Source: a bacterium
Lineage (GTDB): Bacteria > Zhuqueibacterota > Zhuqueibacteria > Residuimicrobiales > Residuimicrobiaceae
Length of the DNA stretch: 64,000 nt
Direction of reading: 5' to 3'
Assembly: GCA_029565685.1 (NCBI GenBank)
Contig: JAKQNR010000045.1
Location: 170,313 to 234,312 of the forward strand
Numbering within the stretch: position 1 is the first letter of the stretch; each line of letters starts with the position of its first letter. A program made the translations under genes and the position numbers. A model generated the notes under the pieces. The model made no database searches. It was not told where the DNA came from and saw only the letters and a list, made by a program, of their open reading frames with translations. Positions 1 to 8,728 of this stretch are shown piece after piece.

Positions 1-1
1 G

Positions 2-1639
2 GACAGCACTCCGCCGCGGATCAGCCACAAGGCTGCACAGACTCCGGTGCTGGAAAACACTCCGGTGGGCATTCAGGCGGTCATCCATGACGAAAACCGC
101 ATTGAATCCGCCAGTTTGCAGTACGGCCCAGCCGGCAGCCGCTTTCGCACCACCCTGGCGATGATCCGGACGGATGACAGCACCTTCAGTGCGACTATCC
201 CCGCTTCAGCCCTGGGTGCGCGCGGGGTGGAATATGTTCTCTGGTCTACGGATGGGTTGACATTGCGGCGAGAACCCGCCTTGGAACAGACGCCGTCCAA
301 CTATAGCCTGCGCGTGCGTCTGGTCGGCGCCAACAATAACGGCCTGCAGCGGCCGACGCCGCCTGCCGCAGGCACGGAGGTCAATCGCTATCAACTGGTG
401 TCTTTTCCCATCCAGATCGATGACCCGCGGCCAGAGGCGGTGTTGGAGGATGACCTCGGCGCTTATGACAAGCACAAATGGCGGTCGTTCGCCTGGCAGA
501 CCGCCGCCTCGTTATTCAGCGAATATCCGCAGCTGGGCCGGATTGAACCGGGACGATCGTTCTGGTTGATCACCGCGTTGCCGGATGTGACGTTGGACAG
601 CGGTCCCGGCGTCTCGGTGGCTGTCCACCCACCTTTTGCCATCACTTTAAGCAAAGGATGGAACGATGTGGCCAATCCCTATGCCTTTAATGTGGATTGG
701 AGCGATGTCATGAAAGCGACAGGCGCTGATACGCAAAAAGTGATCGGCCCCTATGCCTACGAGGGACGCTGGCTGCTGCCGTTTGAGGTCGCGCAGATGA
801 AACCCTGGCAGGGGTACAGCTTTTATTCCGATCATGACCAGGCCACGCTTCTTATCCCGGCGATCGAGTCGGCCGCAACGCTGCATAAACTACCGGCTGA
901 AGCCCCATTCAATGGCGCCGACTGGCTTTACCACATCACTGCGCGGGCAGCCTCTGCGGTGGATGACAACAATTACCTCGGCGTGACATCCGGCGACCGG
1001 CCTATGGTCAAGTACCCGGAGCCCTACTCGGTGGGTGATTTTGTCACGCTCGCGTTTATGGATTCGAGCGGCCGGCCTTGGGCTGCAGATTTCCGCCGGC
1101 CGGCCGAAGGCTACATCTGGAATATCACGGTGACCACCAACCAATGGGAAAAGCCGGTTCAGCTGCACTTTCACCGCTGCGGCCAGTGGCCGGAAACCCT
1201 TTCCGCTGGTTTGTGGGATGAACGCGACCAGGTGTGGATCAATCTGAAAAATGATTCGCTGTACTATTTTATCAGCGCCAGGAACGACCCCGTCCGCCGT
1301 TTTCAACTGTTTGCTGGCAGCAGCCGCTTTATGGCGGAGAACAGCCAGAGCGGCATAGCGACCGCCGCCGACCTGCTGCAAAACTATCCCAATCCGTTTA
1401 ACGGACAGACCGTGATCACCTATCAGGTCGTCAAAGAGGGCAAGGTGGAGATCGCAATCTATAATCTCCTTGGACAGAAAATACGCGTGCTCTATTCAGG
1501 GATCCAGACCTGCGGACGCAAGCAGAGGGTCTGGGATGGCCGGGATGAATCCGGACGGATTGCGGCCTCCGGCGTGTATCTGATCAAGATGGACGGACCC
1601 GATTTCAGCGCGCAAAGAAAGATGATTTTTTTAAGATGA
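2..1639 (+). CDS. Secreted protein with type IX secretion-like C-terminal tail (5' partial)
   Basis: The reading frame is already open at the first bases of the window, so the N-terminus lies upstream. The visible part (about 545 residues) starts in a beta-rich, fibronectin-like stretch and continues through domains of no recognised family that contain GWNDVANPYAF-type segments. The last ~85 residues carry the NYPNPFNG box, an IYNLLGQ strand and a GVYLIKM strand, the architecture of the Por/type IX secretion sorting domain (or FlgD-like Ig fold) common in FCB bacteria. I infer a surface or secreted protein; its catalytic or binding role is not recognisable. Its TGA overlaps the ATG of the next gene by four bases, suggesting translational coupling. 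The minus-strand frames across it are shadows. Confidence 0.8.
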   Translation, partial: DSTPPRISHKAAQTPVLENTPVGIQAVIHDENRIESASLQYGPAGSRFRTTLAMIRTDDSTFSATIPASALGARGVEYVLWSTDGLTLRREPALEQTPSNYSLRVRLVGANNNGLQRPTPPAAGTEVNRYQLVSFPIQIDDPRPEAVLEDDLGAYDKHKWRSFAWQTAASLFSEYPQLGRIEPGRSFWLITALPDVTLDSGPGVSVAVHPPFAITLSKGWNDVANPYAFNVDWSDVMKATGADTQKVIGPYAYEGRWLLPFEVAQMKPWQGYSFYSDHDQATLLIPAIESAATLHKLPAEAPFNGADWLYHITARAASAVDDNNYLGVTSGDRPMVKYPEPYSVGDFVTLAFMDSSGRPWAADFRRPAEGYIWNITVTTNQWEKPVQLHFHRCGQWPETLSAGLWDERDQVWINLKNDSLYYFISARNDPVRRFQLFAGSSRFMAENSQSGIATAADLLQNYPNPFNGQTVITYQVVKEGKVEIAIYNLLGQKIRVLYSGIQTCGRKQRVWDGRDESGRIAASGVYLIKMDGPDFSAQRKMIFLR

Positions 1640-2349
1640 AAAAGATACTTTGGCTGGGGCTCATGCTGGCGGGAATGACAGGCTATGGTCAACCGCTTAA
1701 GTCTGATCGAGTCGAAAAGGGTGTGGAAGCTTTTTATCAGGCCGAATTCGAAGCCGCGCTGTCGCTTATGCGCCGAGCTTTGGCTGATCCGGCCCTGCCG
1801 GCTTCCGGGCGTTTCGACGCACACCTGTATTATGCCTTTTCTCTGATCCGGCTCAACGGGCACCCTGACAGCATTCGCAGCCACCTGCAACAAGCGGTGT
1901 CCATCGATCCGGGCCGCGAACTCGATACGCATCTGATTCCGCCGGATCTGTATGAGCAGTACCATTTCGTCAGACAAGCCAACATGGGCAGCCTGTGGAT
2001 CGAGTCCGACCCCTCGACGGCCATCGCGGTCTGCTATGACCGCCGTTCCGGCAAGTCGGTGTCCATGAACACGCCCGCATCCTTTATGAACCTGAACGCT
2101 GGTGAGTTTGACTTTTTACTGCATGCTCCGGGCCATGATGATCTGCAGACGGTCATTCAGGTGAACGCCGGACGCACCGACAGTCTTTTTTTTCAATTGC
2201 GTAAATTATCCAAGCCTTGGTATCGATCATGGTGGGCTCTGGGCAGCGGTGGCGCCTCGATTTTACTGGCGTGGTTTATTTTCAACCGCGAGGACGATAC
2301 AGGCGGTAAGGATTCTTCTGAACTGCCTCTGCCGCCTTCACGGCCCTGA
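1636..2349 (+). CDS. Exported TPR/PEGA-like membrane protein
   Basis: A 237-residue protein with a signal peptide (residues 1-18, ending near GYGQ), a helical TPR-like region with repeated Tyr/Ala/Leu positions (about 25-110), a PEGA-like beta domain (about 118-190, opening GSLWIESDPST) and a single transmembrane helix near residue 200 (WWALGSGGASILLAWFIF). A charged, Pro-rich tail follows. PEGA domains usually sit in cell-envelope proteins and bind surface polymers or partner proteins, which is family knowledge only. The start overlaps the stop of the type IX cargo gene as ATGA, so the two are probably co-expressed. No enzymatic motif is seen. Confidence 0.75.
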   Translation: MKKILWLGLMLAGMTGYGQPLKSDRVEKGVEAFYQAEFEAALSLMRRALADPALPASGRFDAHLYYAFSLIRLNGHPDSIRSHLQQAVSIDPGRELDTHLIPPDLYEQYHFVRQANMGSLWIESDPSTAIAVCYDRRSGKSVSMNTPASFMNLNAGEFDFLLHAPGHDDLQTVIQVNAGRTDSLFFQLRKLSKPWYRSWWALGSGGASILLAWFIFNREDDTGGKDSSELPLPPSRP

Positions 2350-2533
2350 TTACGCGGCGCCGGAGAGCCAACAGGAGCAGTCCTTTTGATTTCACCAACT
2401 GCGTACGTTTTTTCACGGACGCTCGTTTGCTTTTCGCTTGACGGTGCGATCATCCTCCGCCGCACCGGCTCGACGACCGCTTCAGACGGAGCGGTTTTCC
2501 TCTGGTTTTTCATCAAAGGGGCTACTCTCCGGC

Positions 2534-3184
2534 ATGGTGAGCGTGGATCTCTTACACTATGAGCGTCTTCTCTGGCGGCAGGGCTATAGCCAAATCGCCG
2601 GAGTGGACGAGGCCGGCCGCGGTCCCCTGGCTGGACCGGTGGTCGCGGCTGCGGTGATCTTTGCCCGCGGCCAGAAAGCGCTGCCGGGCATCGATGATTC
2701 CAAGCGATTGACCGCCAGGCAACGAGAGGCCGCAGCCGCTTTGATTCGGACTCATGCCTTGGCTATAGGCATCGGCGTGGTCTCGGAACAGGTCATCGAT
2801 CGAATCAATATCCTGCAAGCCACTTATCGTGCCATGCTGGAAGCGGTACGCCGTCTAAACCTGACCCCTGACCACCTGCTCATCGACGGCCGCGGCAGCC
2901 CGGAAACTTTTATCCCGGCCACGACGTTAATAAAGGGCGATCGTCTATCCCTGAGCGTAGCGGCTGCGTCCATCATCGCCAAAGTGGCGCGGGATGAACA
3001 AATGGTGGAGTATCACGCCCTGTATCCTCAGTATCGTTTCGACAAGCACAAGGGCTATCCGACCGCTGAGCATCTGCGCGCGATTCGTCGTTGGGGATGG
3101 TGTCCTATCCATCGCCGTTCTTTTCATCCCAAACAGCTGCAGGATCTGTCGCCATGGCCGCTTCCAGTCACGCCAAACGATTAG
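2534..3184 (+). CDS. rnhB: Ribonuclease HII
   Basis: RNase HII removes ribonucleotides and RNA primers from RNA-DNA hybrids in the cytoplasm. The 216-residue product has the signature IAGVDEAGRGPLAGPVV with catalytic Asp25-Glu26, a central HLLIDG motif with the third acid, and ASIIAKVARDE with the fourth. An upstream in-frame GTG at 2438 would add 32 poorly conserved residues. I prefer the ATG at 2534 because it gives the usual family length and has an AAAGGGG purine run about 12 bases upstream. The 3' end overlaps the YraN-like gene by 31 bases, a common pairing. Confidence 0.93.
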   Translation: MVSVDLLHYERLLWRQGYSQIAGVDEAGRGPLAGPVVAAAVIFARGQKALPGIDDSKRLTARQREAAAALIRTHALAIGIGVVSEQVIDRINILQATYRAMLEAVRRLNLTPDHLLIDGRGSPETFIPATTLIKGDRLSLSVAAASIIAKVARDEQMVEYHALYPQYRFDKHKGYPTAEHLRAIRRWGWCPIHRRSFHPKQLQDLSPWPLPVTPND

Positions 3185-3555
3185 GCACCTTTGGGGAACA
3201 AAAGGCGGTGGAGTACCTGCAGAAGCAGGGCTTTACGATTCTTGCGCGGAACTTCCGCGCCGGCCACGGTGAGATCGATATCATCGCCCGAGAGGGTGAG
3301 TATCTCTGCTTTGTCGAGGTAAAAACCTGCCGCGCCGCCAGTTTCGGCGAACCAGAGGCGTGGGTGACGCCGCGCAAACAGAAACGCATGATCTCAGCTG
3401 CCCGGCGCTACCGCGCATTGCATGATCTGAACGATATGGACTGCCGATACGATGTGATCGCGCTGCGCCTGCAGCGCGGCGCGCTGTCCATCCATCATAT
3501 CCGCGACGCTTTTTGGTTGAATGAAGAAAACGACGATGAGCGTGATGATTGGTAA
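3154..3555 (+). CDS. YraN/UPF0102 family nuclease-like protein
   Basis: A 133-residue protein of the UPF0102 (YraN) family, a small restriction-endonuclease-like fold of unclear physiological role, often next to rnhB. Visible family marks are the GEQKAVEYLQKQGFTILARNFR helix-strand opening, GEIDIIAREGEYLCFVEVKT (the Asp/Glu...Val-Lys nuclease core) and a late VTPRKQKRMISAARRY helix. The start at 3154 lies inside the end of rnhB and is preceded by AGGA with normal spacing; the longer frame from 3091 would duplicate rnhB coding sequence. The C-terminus is acidic (EENDDERDDW). Confidence 0.88.
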   Translation: MAASSHAKRLGTFGEQKAVEYLQKQGFTILARNFRAGHGEIDIIAREGEYLCFVEVKTCRAASFGEPEAWVTPRKQKRMISAARRYRALHDLNDMDCRYDVIALRLQRGALSIHHIRDAFWLNEENDDERDDW

Positions 3556-3564
3556 AGGAGCCGT

Positions 3565-3900
3565 GTGGTCTGGAGCAAAGTAAAACCGTTCGTCTGGGAG
3601 GCTTGTAAATGGGGGCTGTTGATCTGGCTGCTGTCTCCGATCGCATGGATGCATGAAAAGCCTGTTCCCTTTCCCAGAATCATGATAGGGATCATGCTCT
3701 TTGTGATCCTATCGGGTAAAATGTTCTACGATATCATGGTGAACCGCAGATCCAGGGAGGTGGAAAAAAGTCCTGCTGCGGATTTGCTGGCCACCGTCGC
3801 CATGGTGACAGTCATCGCCTTGGTGGTCGGCCTTTTTGTGGTAACCATTGGATACCTGCTGCTCAGCGGCATGCAGCAAGCCACTGCGCCGCAGGAGTGA
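3565..3900 (+). CDS. Small membrane protein of unknown function
   Basis: A 111-residue hydrophobic protein starting at GTG just after an AAAGGAG site (spacing only four bases). I see three probable membrane helices: roughly residues 13-28, 38-55 and 75-103, the last one long enough to be a hairpin. A basic loop (NRRSREVEK) lies between helices two and three. No catalytic motif or known family is recognised. It is nine bases downstream of the YraN-like gene and probably ends the rnhB operon; a tRNA gene follows. Confidence 0.6.
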   Translation: MVWSKVKPFVWEACKWGLLIWLLSPIAWMHEKPVPFPRIMIGIMLFVILSGKMFYDIMVNRRSREVEKSPAADLLATVAMVTVIALVVGLFVVTIGYLLLSGMQQATAPQE

Positions 3901-3973
3901 GGTGAAATTTTTCTTGCTTTAATAGCCGCTTTTAACTAAATTAATTGAAAATAAATCACTAATGAATGATCCA

Positions 3974-4046
3974 GCCACCTTAGCTCAGTCGGTAGAGCGG
4001 CTCACTCGTAATGAGCAGGTCGTCGGTTCGATTCCGACAGGTGGCT
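3974..4046 (+). tRNA. tRNA-Thr (anticodon CGT)
   Basis: A complete 73-nt cloverleaf. The acceptor arm pairs GCCACCT (3974-3980) with AGGTGGC (4039-4045), followed by discriminator T. The D stem is GCTC/GAGC. The anticodon stem GCTCA/TGAGC encloses loop CTCGTAA with anticodon CGT at 4007-4009, reading ACG threonine codons. The T arm is GTCGG-TTCGATT-CCGAC. CCA is not encoded, so it must be added after transcription. An AT-rich stretch upstream (TTGCTT at 3914, 17 bases, TAAATT) could be its promoter. Confidence 0.95.
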
Positions 4047-4097
4047 CATGCTATTTCAGGGCGAGATGACGTGGTCGGCGTAAACTTGGGAAAAACT

Positions 4098-5021
4098 ATG
4101 CGAACCATACTGGTTTCAATTGTGATCGTCACTCTGGTTGGAACCGCGTCTGCTGCGGACTCTCCTGGCACCACGGGGTTTCAATTTTTACGAACTCAAG
4201 TGGGTGCACGGCCTGCGGGTATGGGCGGTTCTTTCATCGCCATGGAAGGGGATGTGCAGTGCCTTTACTACAATCCGGCGGGCGTGGCGACAGTGACCAA
4301 CCGGGCGGCCAGTTTCACTTACATGAAGCATCTGCTGGATTTTAATTTCGGCTTTGTCGGCTTTGTCCAACCCCATCTCGGTCCTGGTAATCTGGGGATA
4401 GGCCTTTCCTTTATGGACTATGGGGATTTTAAAAGAACCGATGGCAGCGGCGCTGTGTTGGGAAATTTTTCTGCCAATAGCTTGAGTCTGGCTGCCACAT
4501 ACAGCCTGCAGCCGGTGCAAAATCTCAGCATCGGCCTTTCCGCTAAATACATCCGTGCGGCCATAGAAACCTATTCGGCGGACGCCGTGGCCGCAGACGC
4601 CGGTGTGCTCTATCATTTTCCCCAATGGATGTTGACGTTGGCTGCCGGCGTGTTCAACCTGGGCCAGCCCATTTCCGCTTTTATCACTCATAAAGACGAC
4701 CTGCCTATGTCTCTGCGTTTCGGCCTGGCCAAAAAGCTGGAGCATCTGCCGCTGCATCTCAGTCTGACCTTCTACCGCTATCAGAACGAGAAATGGCATG
4801 GCGCTTTAGGCGGTGAATTCACCCTGAGCCCGCAGGCTTTTCTGCGTTTGGGCTACGATAACGTAGGGCGAGAGCTGGAGGTCGGCGGCAATCGGGATCG
4901 CTTTGCCGGCGCTTCCATCGGTCTGGGACTGGTCTGGCGCAACGTGCACATGGATTATGCTCTATCCTCGCTGGGAGAGGTGGGCACTCTCAATCGGTTT
5001 TCCCTCTCCAGCCCTTTTTAA
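4098..5021 (+). CDS. PorV/UPF0164-type outer-membrane beta-barrel protein
   Basis: A 307-residue protein with a signal peptide (residues 1-22, ending SAADS), then the family opening FQFLRTQVGARPAGMGGSF and an LYYNPAG motif. The remainder is a regular succession of amphipathic beta strands rich in Gly, Tyr and Phe, ending in an aromatic residue as outer-membrane barrels do. PorV-like proteins act in type IX secretion as the shuttle or assembly partner of cargo, and the window has two cargo-type tails. The chosen ATG is the first that gives a clean signal peptide; the open frame extends back into the tRNA and is not coding there. It precedes panB by 16 bases. Confidence 0.8.
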   Translation: MRTILVSIVIVTLVGTASAADSPGTTGFQFLRTQVGARPAGMGGSFIAMEGDVQCLYYNPAGVATVTNRAASFTYMKHLLDFNFGFVGFVQPHLGPGNLGIGLSFMDYGDFKRTDGSGAVLGNFSANSLSLAATYSLQPVQNLSIGLSAKYIRAAIETYSADAVAADAGVLYHFPQWMLTLAAGVFNLGQPISAFITHKDDLPMSLRFGLAKKLEHLPLHLSLTFYRYQNEKWHGALGGEFTLSPQAFLRLGYDNVGRELEVGGNRDRFAGASIGLGLVWRNVHMDYALSSLGEVGTLNRFSLSSPF

Positions 5022-5037
5022 TCCCTGGAAGAATGTC

Positions 5038-5832
5038 ATGGAAACAGCGGTAACGGTCCCTAAAATTGCAGCGCTCAAGGGCGAGCAAAAGATTACAGCG
5101 TTGACCGCTTATGATTTTTGTTTCGCTTCCCTGCTCGATGGAGCGGTGGATATTCTGCTGGTAGGCGACTCGGCGGCGAATGTATTTTCCGGCGAAGCCA
5201 CCACTTTATCTTTCACCATGGAGGAAGCGCTCTATCATTGCCGGGCGGTGCGTCGCGCGGTGCGGCGGAGCCTGCTGGTGGCGGATATGCCGTTTCTTTC
5301 CTATCAGGTCGGTCCGGAACAGGCCCTCCAAAACGCCGGCCGTTTTTTCAAAGAAGCTCAGGTGGATGCTGTCAAGCTGGAGGGCGGCGCTGTGGTGGTG
5401 GAGACGGTGCGCAGGCTGGTGCAGGCCGGCATGCCGGTCATGGGTCATCTGGGATTGACGCCGCAGTCTGTGCGCGCCTTCGGCGGTTTTGGGCTGCAGG
5501 CTGCTGATGAGAAGGGCGCTGAGCGGTTGCTCGCCGATGCGGTTCTGCTCCAGCAGGCGGGTGTGTTCTCCCTGGTGCTGGAAAAAATTCCCGCCGCCCT
5601 GGCCCGGCGCGTGAGTGAATCGATTTCCGTTCCGACCATCGGCATCGGCGCCGGCCCTGGTTGCGACGGACAGATCCTGGTGATCCATGATCTGCTTGGG
5701 CTTTTCGAACAGTTTAAACCCAAATTCGTCCGGCGCTATGCCGAGCTGGCGGCGGTCATCCATCAGACGGCTCTGCGCTATGCTCAAGATGTGCGCAACG
5801 GCACTTTTCCATCGCCAGAGGAAAGCTATTAG
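5038..5832 (+). CDS. panB: 3-methyl-2-oxobutanoate hydroxymethyltransferase
   Basis: PanB transfers a hydroxymethyl group from 5,10-methylene-THF to alpha-ketoisovalerate to make ketopantoate, the first committed step toward pantothenate and CoA. The 264-residue product has ITALTAYDF, LLVGDSAAN (metal-binding Asp), LVADMPFLSY, VDAVKLEGG, VMGHLGLTPQSV, PTIGIGAGPGCDGQ and HDLLGLF. It starts at the ATG at 5038, after a GGAAG site. An upstream in-frame start lies inside the preceding barrel gene and is rejected. It is paired with panC 96 bases downstream. Confidence 0.95.
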   Translation: METAVTVPKIAALKGEQKITALTAYDFCFASLLDGAVDILLVGDSAANVFSGEATTLSFTMEEALYHCRAVRRAVRRSLLVADMPFLSYQVGPEQALQNAGRFFKEAQVDAVKLEGGAVVVETVRRLVQAGMPVMGHLGLTPQSVRAFGGFGLQAADEKGAERLLADAVLLQQAGVFSLVLEKIPAALARRVSESISVPTIGIGAGPGCDGQILVIHDLLGLFEQFKPKFVRRYAELAAVIHQTALRYAQDVRNGTFPSPEESY

Positions 5833-5928
5833 CAGGCGTCCCGGGGAGTGTCGAACCACATGCAAAGAAGCTATTCCAACCTGAATCCCTGACTCGCTGC
5901 GCCGGGGATTTGCGTTAAGGAGTTTATT

Positions 5929-6786
5929 TTGAAAACCGTCGTTTCGCTTCAGGAGATGCAGAATTCAGCTCTTCGCTGGCGGAGGGAAGGCAAACGGATC
6001 GGTCTGGTTCCGACCATGGGCTCTCTGCACGAAGGCCATCTCAGCCTGATTACGCGTTGCCGTGAACAGGTGGATATCGTGGTAGTGAGCGTTTTCGTCA
6101 ATCCCATACAGTTCGGGCCGCAGGAGGACTTTGCCAGCTATCCACGCGATCTGGAGCGCGACGCCACGCTGGCGGAAAAAGCGGGGGCTGATTATATCTT
6201 CGCTCCTTCGGATCAGGAGATGTATCCGCCGGATTTCGTCAGTCTGGTCAAGGTGGAAAAACTCACGGAACGGTTGTGCGGCGCTTCGCGCCCCGGCCAT
6301 TTTCAAGGCGTGACCACGGTAGTCGCTAAGCTCTTCAATCTGGTGCAGCCGGATGTGGCGGTGTTTGGCGCCAAAGACTATCAGCAGGCGGCGGTGATCC
6401 GGCGCATGGTCCGCGATCTCGCCTTTCCCGTTGAGATCGTCGTTGCGCCTATTGTCCGCGAAGTCAACGGTCTGGCGAAAAGTTCGCGCAATCAGTACCT
6501 GTCCCGCGAGGAGAGGGCGGAGGCGTTGATTTTGTATCAGAGCCTGCGTTTTGCCGAATCGCTGATCCGCGGCGGTGAACGCCAGGCAGCGGACATCAAG
6601 GCGTCCATGACCGAGATGATCGACAGCGTGGAACGAAGCCGCATCGATTACATCGAGATCGTGCATCCGGAATCGCTGGAGCCGGTTGAGGTGATCACCG
6701 GCGATGTGGTCATCGCACTGGCTGTGTTCATCGGCAAGACGAGATTGATCGACAATCTATTGGTGCATGTGGCGCCTTCAAGCTGA
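5929..6786 (+). CDS. panC: Pantoate--beta-alanine ligase
   Basis: PanC condenses pantoate and beta-alanine with ATP to give pantothenate. The 285-residue protein shows LVPTMGSLHEGHLSLI (HIGH-like motif, His34 and His37), FVNPIQFGPQEDF, SRPGHFQGVTTVVAKLF, VFGAKDYQQ and the KSSRNQYLS nucleotide-binding loop. It starts with TTG at 5929, supported by an AAGGAG site six bases upstream and by the family N-terminus. It follows panB in the same direction. No panD or panE is seen nearby. Length and motifs are typical. Confidence 0.95.
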   Translation: MKTVVSLQEMQNSALRWRREGKRIGLVPTMGSLHEGHLSLITRCREQVDIVVVSVFVNPIQFGPQEDFASYPRDLERDATLAEKAGADYIFAPSDQEMYPPDFVSLVKVEKLTERLCGASRPGHFQGVTTVVAKLFNLVQPDVAVFGAKDYQQAAVIRRMVRDLAFPVEIVVAPIVREVNGLAKSSRNQYLSREERAEALILYQSLRFAESLIRGGERQAADIKASMTEMIDSVERSRIDYIEIVHPESLEPVEVITGDVVIALAVFIGKTRLIDNLLVHVAPSS

Positions 6787-6814
6787 TGGCGGAGTCACCG
6801 GCTTTGATGCACGC

Positions 6815-8062
6815 CTACAGAAATAGAATCCTGCAAATTAAAACCGTAGCCAAAATCCCCGCTGCATCCGCTGTCAGCCCTACTGGAATGGCGCAGCGCG
6901 TATTTTTAATCTGTACGCTGCCGAAATAAACCGCCACCACGTAAAAAGTGGTCTCTGAACAGCCATAGATGGTGGAGGCCATGCGGCCGATGAAAGAGTC
7001 CGGTCCATGGGTCTGCATCAGCTCGGTGATGATGCCGAGTGAGCCGCTGCCGGAGAGCGGTCGCATCAGCGCAGCCGGCAGGACTTCCGCCGGCATGCCG
7101 ATGAAATCGGTCAGCGGGGTCAGCAGCAGAACGAAATACTCCATGGCGCCAGAGGCGCGGAACATGCCGATGACCGCCAGGATGGCGACCAAAAACGGGA
7201 TAATCCGCACCGCCACCTGAAAGCCTTCTTTCGCCCCTTCGATGAACACCTCATAGACTTTGACTTTTTTTATGCATCCGTACAATGGGATCATCAGCAA
7301 TAAAAACGGAATTGCCCATCGCGACAGGGTTTCGACGGCTTTGCGGAAAGCGCCCTGCGGCAACCATGAGACCAGGTGGGCGAAAAGGCCGAAGCGCACC
7401 AGCAAGCCCACGGTGACCGCCAGGACGCCGACAGTCGCCGCGGCTTTCCACGCAGCGGCGAGACGGCGCAGCAGCAATCGAAAGCCGCGCTGCAGATGGA
7501 TATAGAATTTCGCCGCCAGCACTCCGGCGATGGTGGCGCACGTGGAGGCAAAGATCGTGGCGCCGATGATCTCCGCCGGATCCGCCGACTTGAGCACCGC
7601 GCGCGCGGCGATGACAGTCATGGGGATGAGCGTGATGCTTCCGGTGTTCAGGGCGAGGAACATGATCATCGAATCCGACGCGGTGTCTTTGTCCGCATTC
7701 AGAGATTGCAGCTCTTGCATAGCCTTCAATCCCATGGGCGTGGCGGCGTTGGAGAGGCCGAGCCAGTTGGCCGAGATGTTGAGCACCATGGCGCCGATGG
7801 CCGGGTGGTCTTCCGGAATGTCCGGGAACAGTCGCCGGCTCACGGGTTTGATGGCGCGCGCCAGCAGGGTCACCAGGCCGGCCTCATGAGCGATCTTCAT
7901 GATGCCCAGCCAAAGGGTCATGACGCCGATCAGACCAAGGGCGATGTTGACCGCAGCGCTGGCGGAATCCAGAGCCGCCTTGCTGACTTGATCGACGGCG
8001 CCGGTCGCCATGCCGGTGACTAGGGCGATCAACAACAGGAAAAACCAGATATAGTTCATCAT
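6815..8062 (-). CDS. SpmA-SpmB fusion, nucleoside-recognition (Gate) membrane protein
   Basis: A 415-residue polytopic protein equal to SpmA (about residues 1-200) joined to SpmB (about 235-415). Both halves carry the nucleoside-recognition/Gate domain: NISANWLGLSNAATPMGLKAM and ALNTGSITLIP in the first, PLSGSGSLGIITELM and YGCSETTFYVVAVYFG in the second. In spore formers the separate proteins affect spore core dehydration; in other bacteria fused forms are presumed transporters of unknown substrate. Nothing else in the window suggests sporulation. It is transcribed alone, divergently from the ferredoxin gene. Confidence 0.88.
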   Translation of the reverse strand: MMNYIWFFLLLIALVTGMATGAVDQVSKAALDSASAAVNIALGLIGVMTLWLGIMKIAHEAGLVTLLARAIKPVSRRLFPDIPEDHPAIGAMVLNISANWLGLSNAATPMGLKAMQELQSLNADKDTASDSMIMFLALNTGSITLIPMTVIAARAVLKSADPAEIIGATIFASTCATIAGVLAAKFYIHLQRGFRLLLRRLAAAWKAAATVGVLAVTVGLLVRFGLFAHLVSWLPQGAFRKAVETLSRWAIPFLLLMIPLYGCIKKVKVYEVFIEGAKEGFQVAVRIIPFLVAILAVIGMFRASGAMEYFVLLLTPLTDFIGMPAEVLPAALMRPLSGSGSLGIITELMQTHGPDSFIGRMASTIYGCSETTFYVVAVYFGSVQIKNTRCAIPVGLTADAAGILATVLICRILFL

Positions 8063-8104
8063 ACCGAAGTAATCCTTTTCGCTGGACTGGGATGATCGGA
8101 AACA

Positions 8105-8128
8105 GCTTTTTCCAGAGAAGGAAAAAGC
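8105..8128. other. Inverted repeat in the divergent spmAB-ferredoxin spacer
   Basis: A perfect nine-base stem GCTTTTTCC/GGAAAAAGC with a six-base loop AGAGAA, about 40 bases upstream of the spmA-spmB start. It could be an operator or a hairpin in the minus-strand leader. The rest of the 215-base spacer is AT-rich and presumably holds both promoters. Confidence 0.4.
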
Positions 8129-8277
8129 CGGCGATGCAAATAAAAGTATTGTTTCATTATATGGAAATTTGTAAATTTATCCCATGGTTTTCATATTCAT
8201 GATGTCTGTTGCAAAGCGAAGGTCAAGATGGGATGTAATTCCATGAATTCTAATCATCTATTAATCTGGAGGCTGCG

Positions 8278-8466
8278 ATGAAAGCTAAAGTTGATCCTGA
8301 TCTGTGCACCGGTTGTGAACTCTGTGTTGACACAGCGCCGGATGTTTTTGAAATGAAGGACGATGTGGCCGTTGCCAAAGTGGAAGTAGTTCCGACTGTG
8401 GCGGAGGAGGCTGCCAAAGAGGCGGCTGAATCCTGTCCCGCGGAAGCCATTTCGATTGAAGAGTAG
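8278..8466 (+). CDS. Single-cluster [4Fe-4S] ferredoxin
   Basis: A 62-residue acidic electron carrier. The cluster ligands are Cys10, Cys13 and Cys16 (CTGCELC) plus the distant Cys53 in an ESCPAEAI motif, so one [4Fe-4S] cluster is expected. A second CxxCxxC group is absent, as in thermophilic-type monocluster ferredoxins. A CTGGAGG ribosome site precedes the ATG, and a strong intrinsic terminator follows 68 bases after the stop, so it is probably a single-gene transcript. Its redox partner is not identifiable from context. Confidence 0.92.
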   Translation: MKAKVDPDLCTGCELCVDTAPDVFEMKDDVAVAKVEVVPTVAEEAAKEAAESCPAEAISIEE

Positions 8467-8533
8467 TCGAATCTTGCATGGGTGATAAATCTGCGCCGCC
8501 TTTTACGGCGTCGACATAATTCGCAACCATCGA

Positions 8534-8564
8534 GGTTGGCTGGTTTTCCGGCCAACCTTTTTTT
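8534..8564 (+). terminator. Intrinsic terminator after ferredoxin
   Basis: A ten-pair stem, GGTTGGCTGG (8534-8543) with CCGGCCAACC (8548-8557), contains one G-T wobble, a TTTT loop and a run of seven T at 8558-8564. Confidence 0.9.
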
Positions 8565-8728
8565 GTGCGCTTCCGGTCGGCGCGGACCGACCGGGCCTTG
8601 GCAGTTATTATACCGGCAATAAATTTTTACGGTATTACTAAAAAGTGAACCACAACCTGGGTGGAAGGCGCGAAAGGGTATCAGCGTTTTTATCGTCCGG
8701 CCTGGTCAATTCGTGCGTTTCATGGATC

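Noticed and set aside
4011..4097. Extension of the PorV-like frame back into the tRNA
   Set aside because: The upstream start lies inside the tRNA cloverleaf; the ATG at 4098 gives a proper signal peptide.
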